Both the position numbers and the translations under genes were made by a program. The notes under the pieces are model-generated. The model saw nothing but the letters and a program-made list of their open reading frames with translations. It was not told the origin of the DNA and searched no databases. From positions 1-64,000 of the forward strand of contig NZ_LXET01000062.1 of assembly GCF_001655005.1 (NCBI RefSeq): a stretch of DNA of 64,000 nt, given 5' to 3'. Source of the DNA: Hafnia paralvei ATCC 29927. GTDB taxonomy: Bacteria; Pseudomonadota; Gammaproteobacteria; Enterobacterales; Enterobacteriaceae. The first letter of the stretch is position 1. Every line of letters begins with the position of its first letter. Of this stretch, positions 26,501 through 35,476 are shown piece by piece.

Positions 26501-29002
26501 TTAAATGTCTAGCTCACGAGCCAGTAAGTTAGCCACATCGCTGGCATCACTAGCGCCAACCAGCGCGGAACGAAACTCCTCATGCATGATGCGACGCGCC
26601 AAGCGAGAGAAGATGCGCATATGCTGATCCCCAGCGGCATGTTTGTTTAGGGTTAACATAATGATGTATTGAGCCTCTTCATCTCCCCAGATGACTGGCT
26701 GCGGCAATCGCGCAACGCTGATCGTAGATTGCTCAATGTGTTCAGATTTAGTGTGGGGAATCGCAAAACCAAAACCGAGCCCGGTGGAAAATACGGCCTC
26801 TCTCGCCCATAAGTCAGCCTCAAGCTTACGCGGGTAGCGACAGCGCCCTGCGAGCAGAAGATTATCGGTCATTCCTTTAATGACCTCTTCTTTACTGCGC
26901 CAATCATTATTGAGTGAAATACAGTTAGCGCTAATCAGCGGAGCATCCTGCTGCGTCATGCGGAATTGAGCCAGTAAGTGCTCCACTTCTAAAGAAGTCC
27001 GGCAAGCCATAGCACGATTTAATAACAAGCGGCATTCGCGGCTGTCCAACTGTGCAAGCCGCGCTTTTGTCGCTGGAATAGAAGGAGCACTCATGCTGAT
27101 TTCATCCAGCCCCAGCCCAAGTAACAACGGCAGCACCGAGCCTTTGGCACCTAACTCTCCGCACAGCCCAATCCATTTCCCCTGCCGATGTACTTCGCGC
27201 ACCGCGTGATCTAACGCTCGTAAGAACGCAGGATTGAGGCTGTTGTAATGCTTGGTGACCTTGGCGTTATCACGGTCAACGGCGAGCAGATATTGCGTCA
27301 GGTCATTGCTGCCGATGCTAAAGAAATCAATCTCTTCACAGCATTGGTCGATGATAAACATCACCGATGGTACTTCCAGCATGATGCCCAACGGGATCTT
27401 TTCATCGAAAGGGATCTGTTCGGTACGGAGCTTTTGCTTCACTTCGGCAAGTTGATCTTTAACCCACAAGATCTCCTCCATCGAAGAGATCATCGGAATC
27501 ATGATCTTCAGAGAGCCATGCGCCGACGCACGTAATATTGAGCGTAGCTGGGTATGAAAAAGAGAGATAAATTCCTGATAGATCCGTACCGCGCGATATC
27601 CGAGAAAAGGATTATTTTCTGCGGGGATTTTGAGATACTCAACGGGCTTATCCCCGCCAATATCCATGGTACGCACAATAATGCTACGCCCCTCGGCGCC
27701 CTCAAGTGCCTGACAATAAATATTATAAAGTTCGTTTTCTGATGGTGCATGAGCGCGATCCATATACAGCATTTCAGTGCGGAATAGCCCTACCGACTCA
27801 GCCCCGTTACTAAATGCCGGTACGGCTTCTATGGAGTGGGCAATATTTGCGGCAACTTCCAAACGGACCCCATCTGCGCTGCGCCCCTGCGTGGAGAGAT
27901 ATGCCCTCTGCTGCTCACGGATGCGCTGCTGAACCTGAGCCTCAAGCTGATAATAACGCTGCACTTCAGGCGACATATCGACAGCAACCAGTCCCAAATC
28001 CCCATCAATTTGCACCTCCTGACCAACATACGCAGCAAGAGCCTCTGCATCCACGCCCACCAGCGTCGGAATATTGAATGAACGCGCCAAAATCACCGTA
28101 TGTGAAGTGCTGCCACCGTTGCTCAGCAGCAATCCTTTCAGCAGTGATTTATCCAGTTCTAAAAACTGACTTGGCGTTAACTCATCAGCCATACAGATTG
28201 AGCTTTGTTGCAACGCGGTCTGAGAAGGGAATCGCTGACTACCATAAATTTGCTGTAATAGCTGAAAACAGACATCACGAACGTCGAGTGCCCGTTCGCG
28301 TAGATACTCACTCGCCGATGAGGAAAACTGCTGGCAGAAATGCTCTTCAGCCGCGACGATAGCCTGCGCACAGCTAGCGCCTTTTACTATCTGCTCTAAA
28401 ATCTGAGCGCGTAATGAGTGATCGCTGAGCAAAGAGCGATGCGCTTCCAACACCGCGCTCGTCGTACCGTTATCATCCAACAGTTGCAGATCCAAAGACT
28501 TCAGCAAACGGCTTAAACCCAAATCCAACGCCCCCTGCTCTTCTTCCACGCCGCGCGACGCGGGCAGTTCACCAAGATGCTTCAAATTCATGGTGGATAG
28601 GCGCAATAAAATCCCCTGAGCAATTCCACCGCACACCGAGCGAGCACGAATAACGTTAGGGTTTAGATGAGTCAGTGACTGCGGCAATGCTTCTTCTTGG
28701 CTTTCCGAACTCTGTGGCAAAGGGGCATCACAATGAGGAAATTCATCTTTGATAAAGGTAGAAATACGTAAAAAAGCCTGTTCGGCATCAACACCCTCAA
28801 TACTGATATGGCATTCATCGCCCTGCAGTGTATCCGTACCAATTAAAGATAAGGCGCTTTTAGCATCCCCTTGCCTACCTGTACGCAAGTTGAACCACTC
28901 AATACGCGCAGTGAATTGGTTGCATAAGGTTTCAATATGACTGGCGGGACGGGCATGGACACCGTTCGGTAAATCACAGGTAAATTTCAGCACTTGCGGC
29001 AT
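26501..29002 (-). CDS. ptsA: Multiphosphoryl transfer protein PtsA (HPr-EI-EIIA fusion)
   Basis: Cytosolic PTS fusion of 833 residues, as in E. coli PtsA/FrwA. An HPr-like domain with the phosphohistidine motif NGVHARPAS lies near residue 16. The enzyme I domain (about 115-680) carries the active histidine in GGSTSHTVILARS and the PEP-binding region GLFRTEMLYM. A C-terminal fructose-type EIIA domain has its histidine in FAIPHTKSEH. It would phosphorylate the FrwB and FrwD EIIB proteins encoded just across the divergent promoter, making this PTS independent of ptsHI. Confidence 0.94.
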   Translation of the reverse strand: MPQVLKFTCDLPNGVHARPASHIETLCNQFTARIEWFNLRTGRQGDAKSALSLIGTDTLQGDECHISIEGVDAEQAFLRISTFIKDEFPHCDAPLPQSSESQEEALPQSLTHLNPNVIRARSVCGGIAQGILLRLSTMNLKHLGELPASRGVEEEQGALDLGLSRLLKSLDLQLLDDNGTTSAVLEAHRSLLSDHSLRAQILEQIVKGASCAQAIVAAEEHFCQQFSSSASEYLRERALDVRDVCFQLLQQIYGSQRFPSQTALQQSSICMADELTPSQFLELDKSLLKGLLLSNGGSTSHTVILARSFNIPTLVGVDAEALAAYVGQEVQIDGDLGLVAVDMSPEVQRYYQLEAQVQQRIREQQRAYLSTQGRSADGVRLEVAANIAHSIEAVPAFSNGAESVGLFRTEMLYMDRAHAPSENELYNIYCQALEGAEGRSIIVRTMDIGGDKPVEYLKIPAENNPFLGYRAVRIYQEFISLFHTQLRSILRASAHGSLKIMIPMISSMEEILWVKDQLAEVKQKLRTEQIPFDEKIPLGIMLEVPSVMFIIDQCCEEIDFFSIGSNDLTQYLLAVDRDNAKVTKHYNSLNPAFLRALDHAVREVHRQGKWIGLCGELGAKGSVLPLLLGLGLDEISMSAPSIPATKARLAQLDSRECRLLLNRAMACRTSLEVEHLLAQFRMTQQDAPLISANCISLNNDWRSKEEVIKGMTDNLLLAGRCRYPRKLEADLWAREAVFSTGLGFGFAIPHTKSEHIEQSTISVARLPQPVIWGDEEAQYIIMLTLNKHAAGDQHMRIFSRLARRIMHEEFRSALVGASDASDVANLLARELDI

Positions 29003-29330
29003 GACGCGTTCTCCTGAACCAAAACTGGATGATGGCTAACAGGATAAAAGCGGTCTCCCCTATGCGGCTATGGGACAAAAATGCCAAACACTGGACAAAT
29101 GTAATCATAAGCCAAAAGTGCGATGATGCTCACATCCCAAATTATGATGGGAAATATGTATCTATCATCGACAAGTTTGCGCCCGATCGCATTTTTCCAC
29201 ATATCGTACAAATATCCAGTAAATGTCAATTTTCTCCACTGTCTGCCTTACGCCAGATTGCCTATTGTGGAAACCTATTTCCTGTCATGCCCCTACCGCG
29301 GCAAACAAAGTCCATGCACTGGAGAACGCT
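29003..29330. promoter_or_regulatory. Divergent control region between ptsA and frwC, with a CRP-like box
   Basis: This 328-bp stretch holds no convincing gene. At 29119-29134 it contains TGCGATGATGCTCACA, one base from the CRP half-site pair TGTGA-N6-TCACA, about midway between the divergent starts. It could serve both ptsA-fsaB and the frw-pfl operon. A regulator such as YijO may bind here too, but I cannot identify an operator for it. Confidence 0.5.
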
Positions 29331-30413
29331 ATGAAAGAGTTGGTTCAGATACTCAAAAATACCCGCCAGCACTTGATGACTGGCGTATCACATATGATTC
29401 CTTTCGTGGTAGCCGGCGGTATATTGCTTGCCGTTTCCGTCATGCTGTACGGTCAAGGTGCGGTACCGAATGCAGCAACCGATCCCAATCTGAAAAAGCT
29501 GTTTGATATCGGCGTTGCCGGCTTAACGCTGATGGTGCCTTTTCTTGCAGCCTATATCGGTTATTCAATTGCCGATCGCTCTGCGTTAGCGCCCTGTGCA
29601 ATTGGCGCTTGGGTAGGCAACTCATTTGGCGCAGGTTTTTTTGGAGCAATCATCGCCGGCATTATCGGCGGCATCATTGTTTTCTATCTCAAGAAGATAC
29701 CTGTTCCCAAGATCCTGCGTTCCGTCATGCCTATTTTTGTTATCCCAATCATCGGCACGCTGCTGACCGCGGGGATCATGATGTGGGGATTAGGTGAACC
29801 AGTAGGCGCACTCACTTCTAGCCTCACGCATTGGCTGCAAGGCATGCAGCAAGGGAGCATTGTGGTGTTGGCGATCATCATGGGGTTAATGCTGGCCTTT
29901 GATATGGGCGGCCCCGTCAACAAAGTTGCCTATGCATTTATGCTCATCTGCGTCGCTCAAGGGGTGTATAGCGTGGTAGCCATTGCCGCCGTAGCGATTG
30001 CTGTGCCACCTCTTGGGCTAGGTTTCGCCACTCTGATTGGTCGCAAATATTACAACGCCGAAGAGAAAGAAGCGGGCAAAGCGGCATTGCTAATGGGCTG
30101 CGTAGGGGTTACAGAAGGTGCGATACCTTTTGCCGCCGCTGACCCTCTGCGCGTAATTCCGTCCATTATGCTCGGCTCTGCCTGTGGCGCGGTAACCGCT
30201 GCACTATTAGGTGCTCAATGCTATGCAGGCTGGGGGGGACTTATCGTTCTGCCCGTCGTGGAAGGCAAGCTCGGTTATATCGTGGCATTAGCCGTAGGCA
30301 TGGTCGTCACAGCCCTTTGCGTCAACGTGTTAAAAAGCCTGGCCGCTAAAAAGCAGGCTAAGAAAACAGAAACCAAAGAAGACGATTTAGACCTAGATTT
30401 TGAAATCAATTAA
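29331..30413 (+). CDS. frwC: Fructose-like PTS EIIC permease FrwC
   Basis: Membrane permease domain of the fructose-type Frw phosphotransferase system, 360 residues (E. coli FrwC 359). Sequence from MKELVQILKNTRQHLMTGVS onward closely follows E. coli. Landmarks are MLAFDMGGPVNKVAYAF near residue 190, the GVTEGAIPFAA sugar-site motif near 260, and a charged tail ending DDLDLDFEIN. I use the ATG at 29331 behind GGAGAACGCT; an in-frame ATG 36 codons upstream lies in the control region. The sugar substrate is not known. Confidence 0.94.
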   Translation: MKELVQILKNTRQHLMTGVSHMIPFVVAGGILLAVSVMLYGQGAVPNAATDPNLKKLFDIGVAGLTLMVPFLAAYIGYSIADRSALAPCAIGAWVGNSFGAGFFGAIIAGIIGGIIVFYLKKIPVPKILRSVMPIFVIPIIGTLLTAGIMMWGLGEPVGALTSSLTHWLQGMQQGSIVVLAIIMGLMLAFDMGGPVNKVAYAFMLICVAQGVYSVVAIAAVAIAVPPLGLGFATLIGRKYYNAEEKEAGKAALLMGCVGVTEGAIPFAAADPLRVIPSIMLGSACGAVTAALLGAQCYAGWGGLIVLPVVEGKLGYIVALAVGMVVTALCVNVLKSLAAKKQAKKTETKEDDLDLDFEIN

Positions 30414-30434
30414 TTCTGCTTTGAGGACATCATT

Positions 30435-30755
30435 ATGACCAAAATTATTGCTGTGACCGCTTGCCCATCCGGTGTTGCCCATACTTACATGGCCGCTGAA
30501 GCCTTAGAACGTGCAGCGCTTGCCAAAGGCTGGGAATGCAAAGTAGAGACTCAAGGTTCAATCGGACTAGAAAACGAATTAACAGCTGAAGACGTGGCAT
30601 CTGCGGATATGGTGATCTTAACCAAAGACATCGGCATCAAATTTGAGGAAAGATTCCAAGGCAAAACCATCGTACGCGTCAACATCAGCGATGCGGTAAA
30701 ACGCGCTGATGTCATTATGGGAAAAATTGAGTCGCATCTTTCACAAACTGCCTGA
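30435..30755 (+). CDS. frwB: Fructose-like PTS EIIB FrwB
   Basis: Cytosolic EIIB that takes phosphate from an EIIA (probably the PtsA C-terminal domain) and gives it to the sugar bound by FrwC. It has 106 residues as in E. coli. The phospho-cysteine is in VTACPSGVAHTYMAAEAL (Cys10). It lies 21 bp after frwC with GAGGA before the ATG, so both are in one operon. Confidence 0.94.
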   Translation: MTKIIAVTACPSGVAHTYMAAEALERAALAKGWECKVETQGSIGLENELTAEDVASADMVILTKDIGIKFEERFQGKTIVRVNISDAVKRADVIMGKIESHLSQTA

Positions 30756-30823
30756 TTGCCCAACGAGAGTGGCATCACCGCTGCTCTCGATTACTGCGCT
30801 GAATTCTCGAATCGGAGTCCATT

Positions 30824-33121
30824 ATGACCGCTCGTATCGAACGCCTTAAAGCCGCGATGTTTGCAAATCCAAGAGAAATTTCTCTGGAACGCGCCCTGCT
30901 CTATACCGTCAGCCACCAGCAGACCGAAGGTGAGCCAACCATTTTACGCCGCGCTAAAGCGACCGCTCACATACTCGATCACGTCGAGATTTCGATTCGA
31001 GCTGATGAACTTATCGCAGGCAATCGCACCGTTAAGCCACGAGCGGGGATCGTTTCTCCTGAGATGGATCCTTATTGGCTGCTAAAGGAGTTGGAGCAGT
31101 TCCCGACGCGTCCACAAGATCGCTTTGAGATCTCCAACGAGGATAAGCAGATATATCGTGAGCAGCTATTCCCATATTGGGAAAAGCGCTCCATGAAAGA
31201 TTTCATCAATGAACAGATGACCGATGAAGTCAAAACGGCCGTTAAAACGCAGATTTTCAGCATCAACCAGACCGACAAAGGTCAGGGGCATATCATCATT
31301 GATTACCCACGTCTGCTTAAAAATGGTCTTGGTCAGTTAGTGGGTGAGATGCGATCGCTTACCACTCAGCATCCAGATAATGCGTTCTATCAGGCAGCCC
31401 TTTTACTGCTCGAGGCCTCACAGCGCCATATTCTGCGCTATAGCGCGTTGGCGCAGGAGATGAGCTTCGCCTGCTCAGATGCACTGCGTAGGGAAGAGTT
31501 GGCAAACATTGCAGAGATATCTCGAACTATTGCCACTGAACGACCACGAGGCTTCTATCAAGCCTGCCAGTTGTTTTGGTACATGAACATCATTCTTCAG
31601 TATGAATCGAACGCCAGCTCGCTCTCGCTAGGACGTTTCGATCAATACATGTTGCCGTTTTATCAGACATCGCTACAGCAAGGAGAGGAGCCGCAGTTTT
31701 TACAAGAGCTTTTAGAGTCGCTATGGATCAAGTGCAACGATATCGTCTTACTTCGTTCAACCTCCAGTGCACGCTACTTCGCCGGATTCCCTACGGGTTA
31801 CACTATCTTGTTAGGGGGGCTTACCGAAACCGGCCGCAGCGCCGTTAACCCGCTGTCGTTTTTATGTTTGGACGCTTACCAAAATACCCAACTACCGCAA
31901 CCAAATCTCGGCGTACGCGTTAATGAATTGATCGACCGGCCTTTCCTCTTAAAAACGGCTGAAACTATCCGCATTGGTACGGGGATCCCACAGATATTCA
32001 ATGATGAAGTCGTCGTACCGGCATTTTTGAACCGCGGAGTTTCTCTGGAAGATGCGCGCGACTATTCTGTGGTTGGCTGCGTAGAACTGTCTATCCCCGG
32101 CAAAACCTACGGTTTACATGACATCGCCATGTTTAACCTACTTAAGGTGATGGAGATCGTTCTACTTGAGAATGAAGGTAACGCCAATCTTAGCTATGAC
32201 GATCTGCTAGAACAAATCCGCCATAAGATTTGTCATTACGTGAAGCTAATGGCACAGGGTAGCAACATCTGTGATATTGGCCACCGCGATTGGGCTCCTG
32301 TTCCTTTACTTTCCTCTTTTATCAGTGACTGCCTCCATAACGGCAAAGACATTACTGAAGGCGGCGCACGCTACAACTTCTCTGGCGTACAAGGAATTGG
32401 CATCGCTAACCTCAGCGACTCACTGCATGCGTTGAAAGGGATCGTTTTTGATCAACAAAGGCTCAGTTTTGATGAACTTATCGCAACGCTAAAGGCCAAC
32501 TTCGCCACCCCTGAAGGTGAGCAAATTCGCGCTCGCCTTATCAACCGTTTTGAAAAATACGGCAATGACATCGACGTCGTAGATAACATTAGCGCCGACC
32601 TGCTGCGCTTTTATTGCAAGGAAGTAGAAACCTATCACAACCCACGCGGAGGCCAGTTCACACCGGGGTCTTATACGGTTTCAGCACATGTCCCACTGGG
32701 TGCCGTAGTGGGCGCGACGCCCGACGGACGCTACGCAGGGGAACAACTGGCCGACGGCGGATTATCCCCCATGCTTGGTCAAGATGCTCAAGGACCGACG
32801 GCAGTACTTAAATCGGTCAGCAAGCTGGATAACTACCTACTTTCTAACGGTACACTGCTGAACGTCAAATTCACGCCGTCTACGCTTGAAGGGCAATCCG
32901 GCCTCAACAAGCTGGCTGATTTTCTTGGCGCCTTTACCAAACTCAAGCTTCAGCATATCCAATTTAACGTTGTAAATGCTGAAACATTGCGAGCAGCTCA
33001 GGCGAAGCCACAAGACTATGCTGGGCTTGTCGTTCGTGTTGCTGGCTACAGTGCTTTCTTTGTCGAGCTTTCAAAGGAAATTCAGGATGACATCATTCGC
33101 CGTACGGCACATCAGCTCTAG
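30824..33121 (+). CDS. pflD: Glycyl-radical enzyme PflD (putative formate acetyltransferase 2 / dehydratase-like)
   Basis: Oxygen-sensitive glycyl-radical enzyme of 765 residues, as in E. coli PflD. The thiyl cysteine is in VVGCVELSIPG (near residue 419) and the radical glycine in RVAGYSAFF (near residue 741). Classical pyruvate formate-lyase has two adjacent cysteines; here there is one Cys followed by Val-Glu, the pattern of glycerol and diol dehydratase-type members. The traditional formate-lyase label is therefore doubtful. It is followed by its activase pflC, whose start lies within its 3' end, and sits in the frw PTS operon. Confidence 0.9.
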   Translation: MTARIERLKAAMFANPREISLERALLYTVSHQQTEGEPTILRRAKATAHILDHVEISIRADELIAGNRTVKPRAGIVSPEMDPYWLLKELEQFPTRPQDRFEISNEDKQIYREQLFPYWEKRSMKDFINEQMTDEVKTAVKTQIFSINQTDKGQGHIIIDYPRLLKNGLGQLVGEMRSLTTQHPDNAFYQAALLLLEASQRHILRYSALAQEMSFACSDALRREELANIAEISRTIATERPRGFYQACQLFWYMNIILQYESNASSLSLGRFDQYMLPFYQTSLQQGEEPQFLQELLESLWIKCNDIVLLRSTSSARYFAGFPTGYTILLGGLTETGRSAVNPLSFLCLDAYQNTQLPQPNLGVRVNELIDRPFLLKTAETIRIGTGIPQIFNDEVVVPAFLNRGVSLEDARDYSVVGCVELSIPGKTYGLHDIAMFNLLKVMEIVLLENEGNANLSYDDLLEQIRHKICHYVKLMAQGSNICDIGHRDWAPVPLLSSFISDCLHNGKDITEGGARYNFSGVQGIGIANLSDSLHALKGIVFDQQRLSFDELIATLKANFATPEGEQIRARLINRFEKYGNDIDVVDNISADLLRFYCKEVETYHNPRGGQFTPGSYTVSAHVPLGAVVGATPDGRYAGEQLADGGLSPMLGQDAQGPTAVLKSVSKLDNYLLSNGTLLNVKFTPSTLEGQSGLNKLADFLGAFTKLKLQHIQFNVVNAETLRAAQAKPQDYAGLVVRVAGYSAFFVELSKEIQDDIIRRTAHQL

Positions 33122-33974
33122 TAAGCCGATATCTGCTGGGCGCTTGTCAGACAACATGGCGCGGATTTTTAATATACAGCGCTATTCGCTCAACGACGGC
33201 GGCGGGATCCGCACCGTCGTCTTTTTCAAGGGATGTCCGCATACCTGTCCGTGGTGTGCGAACCCCGAATCAATGTCGAGCCGCATTCACACAGTGCGCC
33301 GAGAAGCAAAATGCTTGCACTGCCAGCCTTGCCTTAACAATGCGGATGAATGTCCGGCCACGGCAATGGAGCGTATTGGCCGAGATATTTCATTAGAAAA
33401 TCTGCTTAAGGAAGTGCTCAAAGACGACGTTTTTTTCCGCACATCTGGGGGAGGAGTCACACTGTCGGGCGGCGAGGTACTTATGCAGGCTCCCTTTGCA
33501 CTACAGTTTCTTACCCGCCTTAAAGAGCTTGGAATAAATACCGCGATAGAAACCGCTGGCGACGCCAACGAAGAAATGCTGCTCAAAGTGGCTCAACGAT
33601 GTGATTTAGTGCTTTTCGATCTCAAAATAATGGATACGGAACAGGCAAAAAATGTGCTGAATATGCATCAGCCACGGGTTTTAAAAAACTTCGCTCGCCT
33701 TATTGCAGCAGGAATACCAGTGATACCGCGTGTACCACTCATTCCCGGTTACACGCTGGAGCACAACAATTTTCATGCAATTCTCGACTTCTTGGCTCCG
33801 TTCAATCTGCCGGAAATACATTTATTGCCTTTCCATCAGTTTGGCGAGTCTAAGTATCAGCTCTTAAATCGACCTTATGCGATGAAAAATGTTGCAACAC
33901 CGAGCGAACGGGATGTTGAACTCATACGACAACTGGCTATAAATGCAGGCTATCATGTTATAACTGGCGGATAA
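33087..33974 (+). CDS. pflC: Glycyl-radical enzyme activating protein PflC
   Basis: Radical-SAM enzyme that generates the glycyl radical on PflD. The 295 residues (E. coli 292) contain the SAM cluster motif CPHTCPWC (near residue 54) after NDGGGIRTVVFF. A second cysteine group (CLHCQPCLNNADEC) expected to hold an extra 4Fe-4S cluster follows. TSGGGVTLSGGE lies near residue 112. I place the start at 33087, behind AAAGGAAATTCAGG, inside the last 35 bp of pflD; a later ATG at 33156 (MARIFNI) has no ribosome site and would give a short N-terminus. Confidence 0.9.
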   Translation: MTSFAVRHISSSKPISAGRLSDNMARIFNIQRYSLNDGGGIRTVVFFKGCPHTCPWCANPESMSSRIHTVRREAKCLHCQPCLNNADECPATAMERIGRDISLENLLKEVLKDDVFFRTSGGGVTLSGGEVLMQAPFALQFLTRLKELGINTAIETAGDANEEMLLKVAQRCDLVLFDLKIMDTEQAKNVLNMHQPRVLKNFARLIAAGIPVIPRVPLIPGYTLEHNNFHAILDFLAPFNLPEIHLLPFHQFGESKYQLLNRPYAMKNVATPSERDVELIRQLAINAGYHVITGG

Positions 33975-33999
33975 GTCATATGCGGACAAGGAGACAGAG

Positions 34000-34344
34000 A
34001 TGACAATAAAACTGGTGGCAGTGACAGGCTGCATTAGCGGTGTTGCTCATACCTATATGGCCGCAGAGAGATTAGAGAAAATCTGCCAGCACGAAAAATG
34101 GCAAGTGAAAATCGAAACTCAAGGCGCACTCGGCATCGAAAACGCACTGACAGAACATGATATTCGCTCGGCTGACGTTGTGTTACTCATTGCCGATATT
34201 GAGCTAGAAGGCGCGGAGCGTTTTGCTCACTGCCGCTGTGTGCACAGCAGCATCAGCACATTCCTACGTCTTCCAGAGAAAACGCTCTCTGCTGTGAAAA
34301 AAATCATCACATCCCCGCAGGATACTCACATTGACATCAGCTAA
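34000..34344 (+). CDS. frwD: Fructose-like PTS EIIB FrwD
   Basis: Second EIIB of the Frw system, 114 residues (E. coli 113). The phospho-cysteine motif VTGCISGVAHTYMAAERL is placed as in FrwB, but the C-terminal half diverges. AAGGAGA precedes the ATG. It ends the frwC-frwB-pflD-pflC-frwD run, only 13 bp before the convergent yijO gene. The reason for two EIIBs is unknown. Confidence 0.92.
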   Translation: MTIKLVAVTGCISGVAHTYMAAERLEKICQHEKWQVKIETQGALGIENALTEHDIRSADVVLLIADIELEGAERFAHCRCVHSSISTFLRLPEKTLSAVKKIITSPQDTHIDIS

Positions 34345-34357
34345 AACTGTCGATTAG

Positions 34358-35212
34358 CTACTTATCTAGCAGTTGGCTTCGATACTGGCGACGATATTCA
34401 GAAGGCGATCGTTCGGTGGTTTTGCGAAACAGTCTACAAAAATAGTTACTATCAACAAAACCACAGGCGTGTGCGACCTCTTTTACCTTCATGTCATAAC
34501 GTTTAAGCAAGTGTTTTGCCTGTTCCAGCCGCGTGTAGTTCAGGTATTCATTAAAACCGATCCCTCCTGCTTTCTGAAACAGATGAGAAAGGTAATTCGG
34601 TGATATATAAAACGCCTGCGCCACAGATTCACGCGTCAGTGGTTCACGGTAAAACTCATCAAGATGTTCACGTACCGCATCAAACAGAGCCTGACTGCGG
34701 GAAGCCGTCTGCACCTGACTCCCGAGTAAATCCAGGCAATGGCTGATCAGGCTTTTCACGATAAAACATGCTGTGCTCTGGTCACGCTGATTCCATGTCA
34801 GTTCATTTAGCGCCTGAAGCAAAAATGACCCCACCCGCGGGCCACGACGCGCTACATTTTGTTTGCCAAGATCTTGGTATTGCTCGCCATCCCAGCTCAA
34901 CAGACTGAACCCTAACTGCTGCTTACCAAATAAAATACTAAGTGTGGTCACCGGCATCTTCCATGCGGGGCTATTCCAACCACCCGCTGGAACAAACAAA
35001 GCATCACCGGCATGAAGAATATGCTCAGCAGCGCCTTCCTGCACATCTTCCCATTTCATTTTCTGCTGGCCTTCCAGCACTAGCTCCAAACGAGGGAAAT
35101 TCACCTGATATGCAAGTTCAGGCGCGGGTTGCTGATTCCCTGCAAAATACACCTGCCCTTGCCGATCCGGCTGCTGTAGCCATAACGTTAACGCATGTGT
35201 AATTTCTCTCAT
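34358..35212 (-). CDS. yijO: AraC-family transcriptional regulator YijO
   Basis: Regulator of 284 residues (E. coli YijO 283). A cupin-like sensor part occupies roughly 20-130. The C-terminal double helix-turn-helix covers ESVAQAFYISPNYLSHLFQK and VKEVAHACGFVDSNYFCRLF, with the final SPSEYRRQ typical of AraC. It probably controls the frw/pfl genes next to it; this is inferred from position only. I start at 35212; the frame stays open 41 codons upstream through a hairpin-rich stretch that does not look coding, and the ribosome site is weak for either start. Confidence 0.85.
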   Translation of the reverse strand: MREITHALTLWLQQPDRQGQVYFAGNQQPAPELAYQVNFPRLELVLEGQQKMKWEDVQEGAAEHILHAGDALFVPAGGWNSPAWKMPVTTLSILFGKQQLGFSLLSWDGEQYQDLGKQNVARRGPRVGSFLLQALNELTWNQRDQSTACFIVKSLISHCLDLLGSQVQTASRSQALFDAVREHLDEFYREPLTRESVAQAFYISPNYLSHLFQKAGGIGFNEYLNYTRLEQAKHLLKRYDMKVKEVAHACGFVDSNYFCRLFRKTTERSPSEYRRQYRSQLLDK

Positions 35213-35283
35213 GAGATCCAAACCCTTTGGTGATATACCCCAATAATTGCCATTGCAACACAAGAAGGATTTAGCCTTTTGAA

Positions 35284-35310
35284 CAGCGCTTGCGCTGGCC
35301 CCAGCGGGGC
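35284..35310. repeat. Two adjacent small palindromes upstream of yijO
   Basis: CAGCGC-TT-GCGCTG (35284-35297) is followed at once by GCCCC-AGC-GGGGC (35298-35310). Two back-to-back GC-rich hairpins in the spacer between yijO and metE resemble a short palindromic intergenic element, but I do not recognise a named family. They could also shape the yijO 5' region. Confidence 0.45.
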
Positions 35311-35423
35311 GAGGCAAAGCCGAGTCACGCGGCAAGCATCGTGGGCATAAATGTCGAGCTAACGGCTTAAAAGAATATCACAGACTATTTCTCTCACCGC
35401 TGACCTTTCCTTTAAATACACAA

Positions 35424-35451
35424 AACGGCTACTGGAAATCCAGTAGCCGTT
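35424..35451 (-). terminator. Terminator of metE
   Basis: AACGGCTACTGG (35424-35435) pairs perfectly with CCAGTAGCCGTT (35440-35451) around an AAAT loop. On the minus strand it is followed by TTGTGTATTT after a short T run. It lies 25 bp past the metE stop. Confidence 0.85.
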
Positions 35452-35476
35452 GGTTTATAGCCAAGAAACGTATTGA

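Noticed and set aside
27814..28362. Plus-strand open frames inside ptsA
   Set aside because: Antisense to the enzyme I domain; composition is that of a shadow frame.
35284..35310. CRISPR repeat or attachment site
   Set aside because: Only two different palindromes, no regular spacers, no integrase or Cas gene in the window.
35213..35335. Longer N-terminus of YijO
   Set aside because: It reads through two palindromes, and the length from 35212 already equals the E. coli protein.
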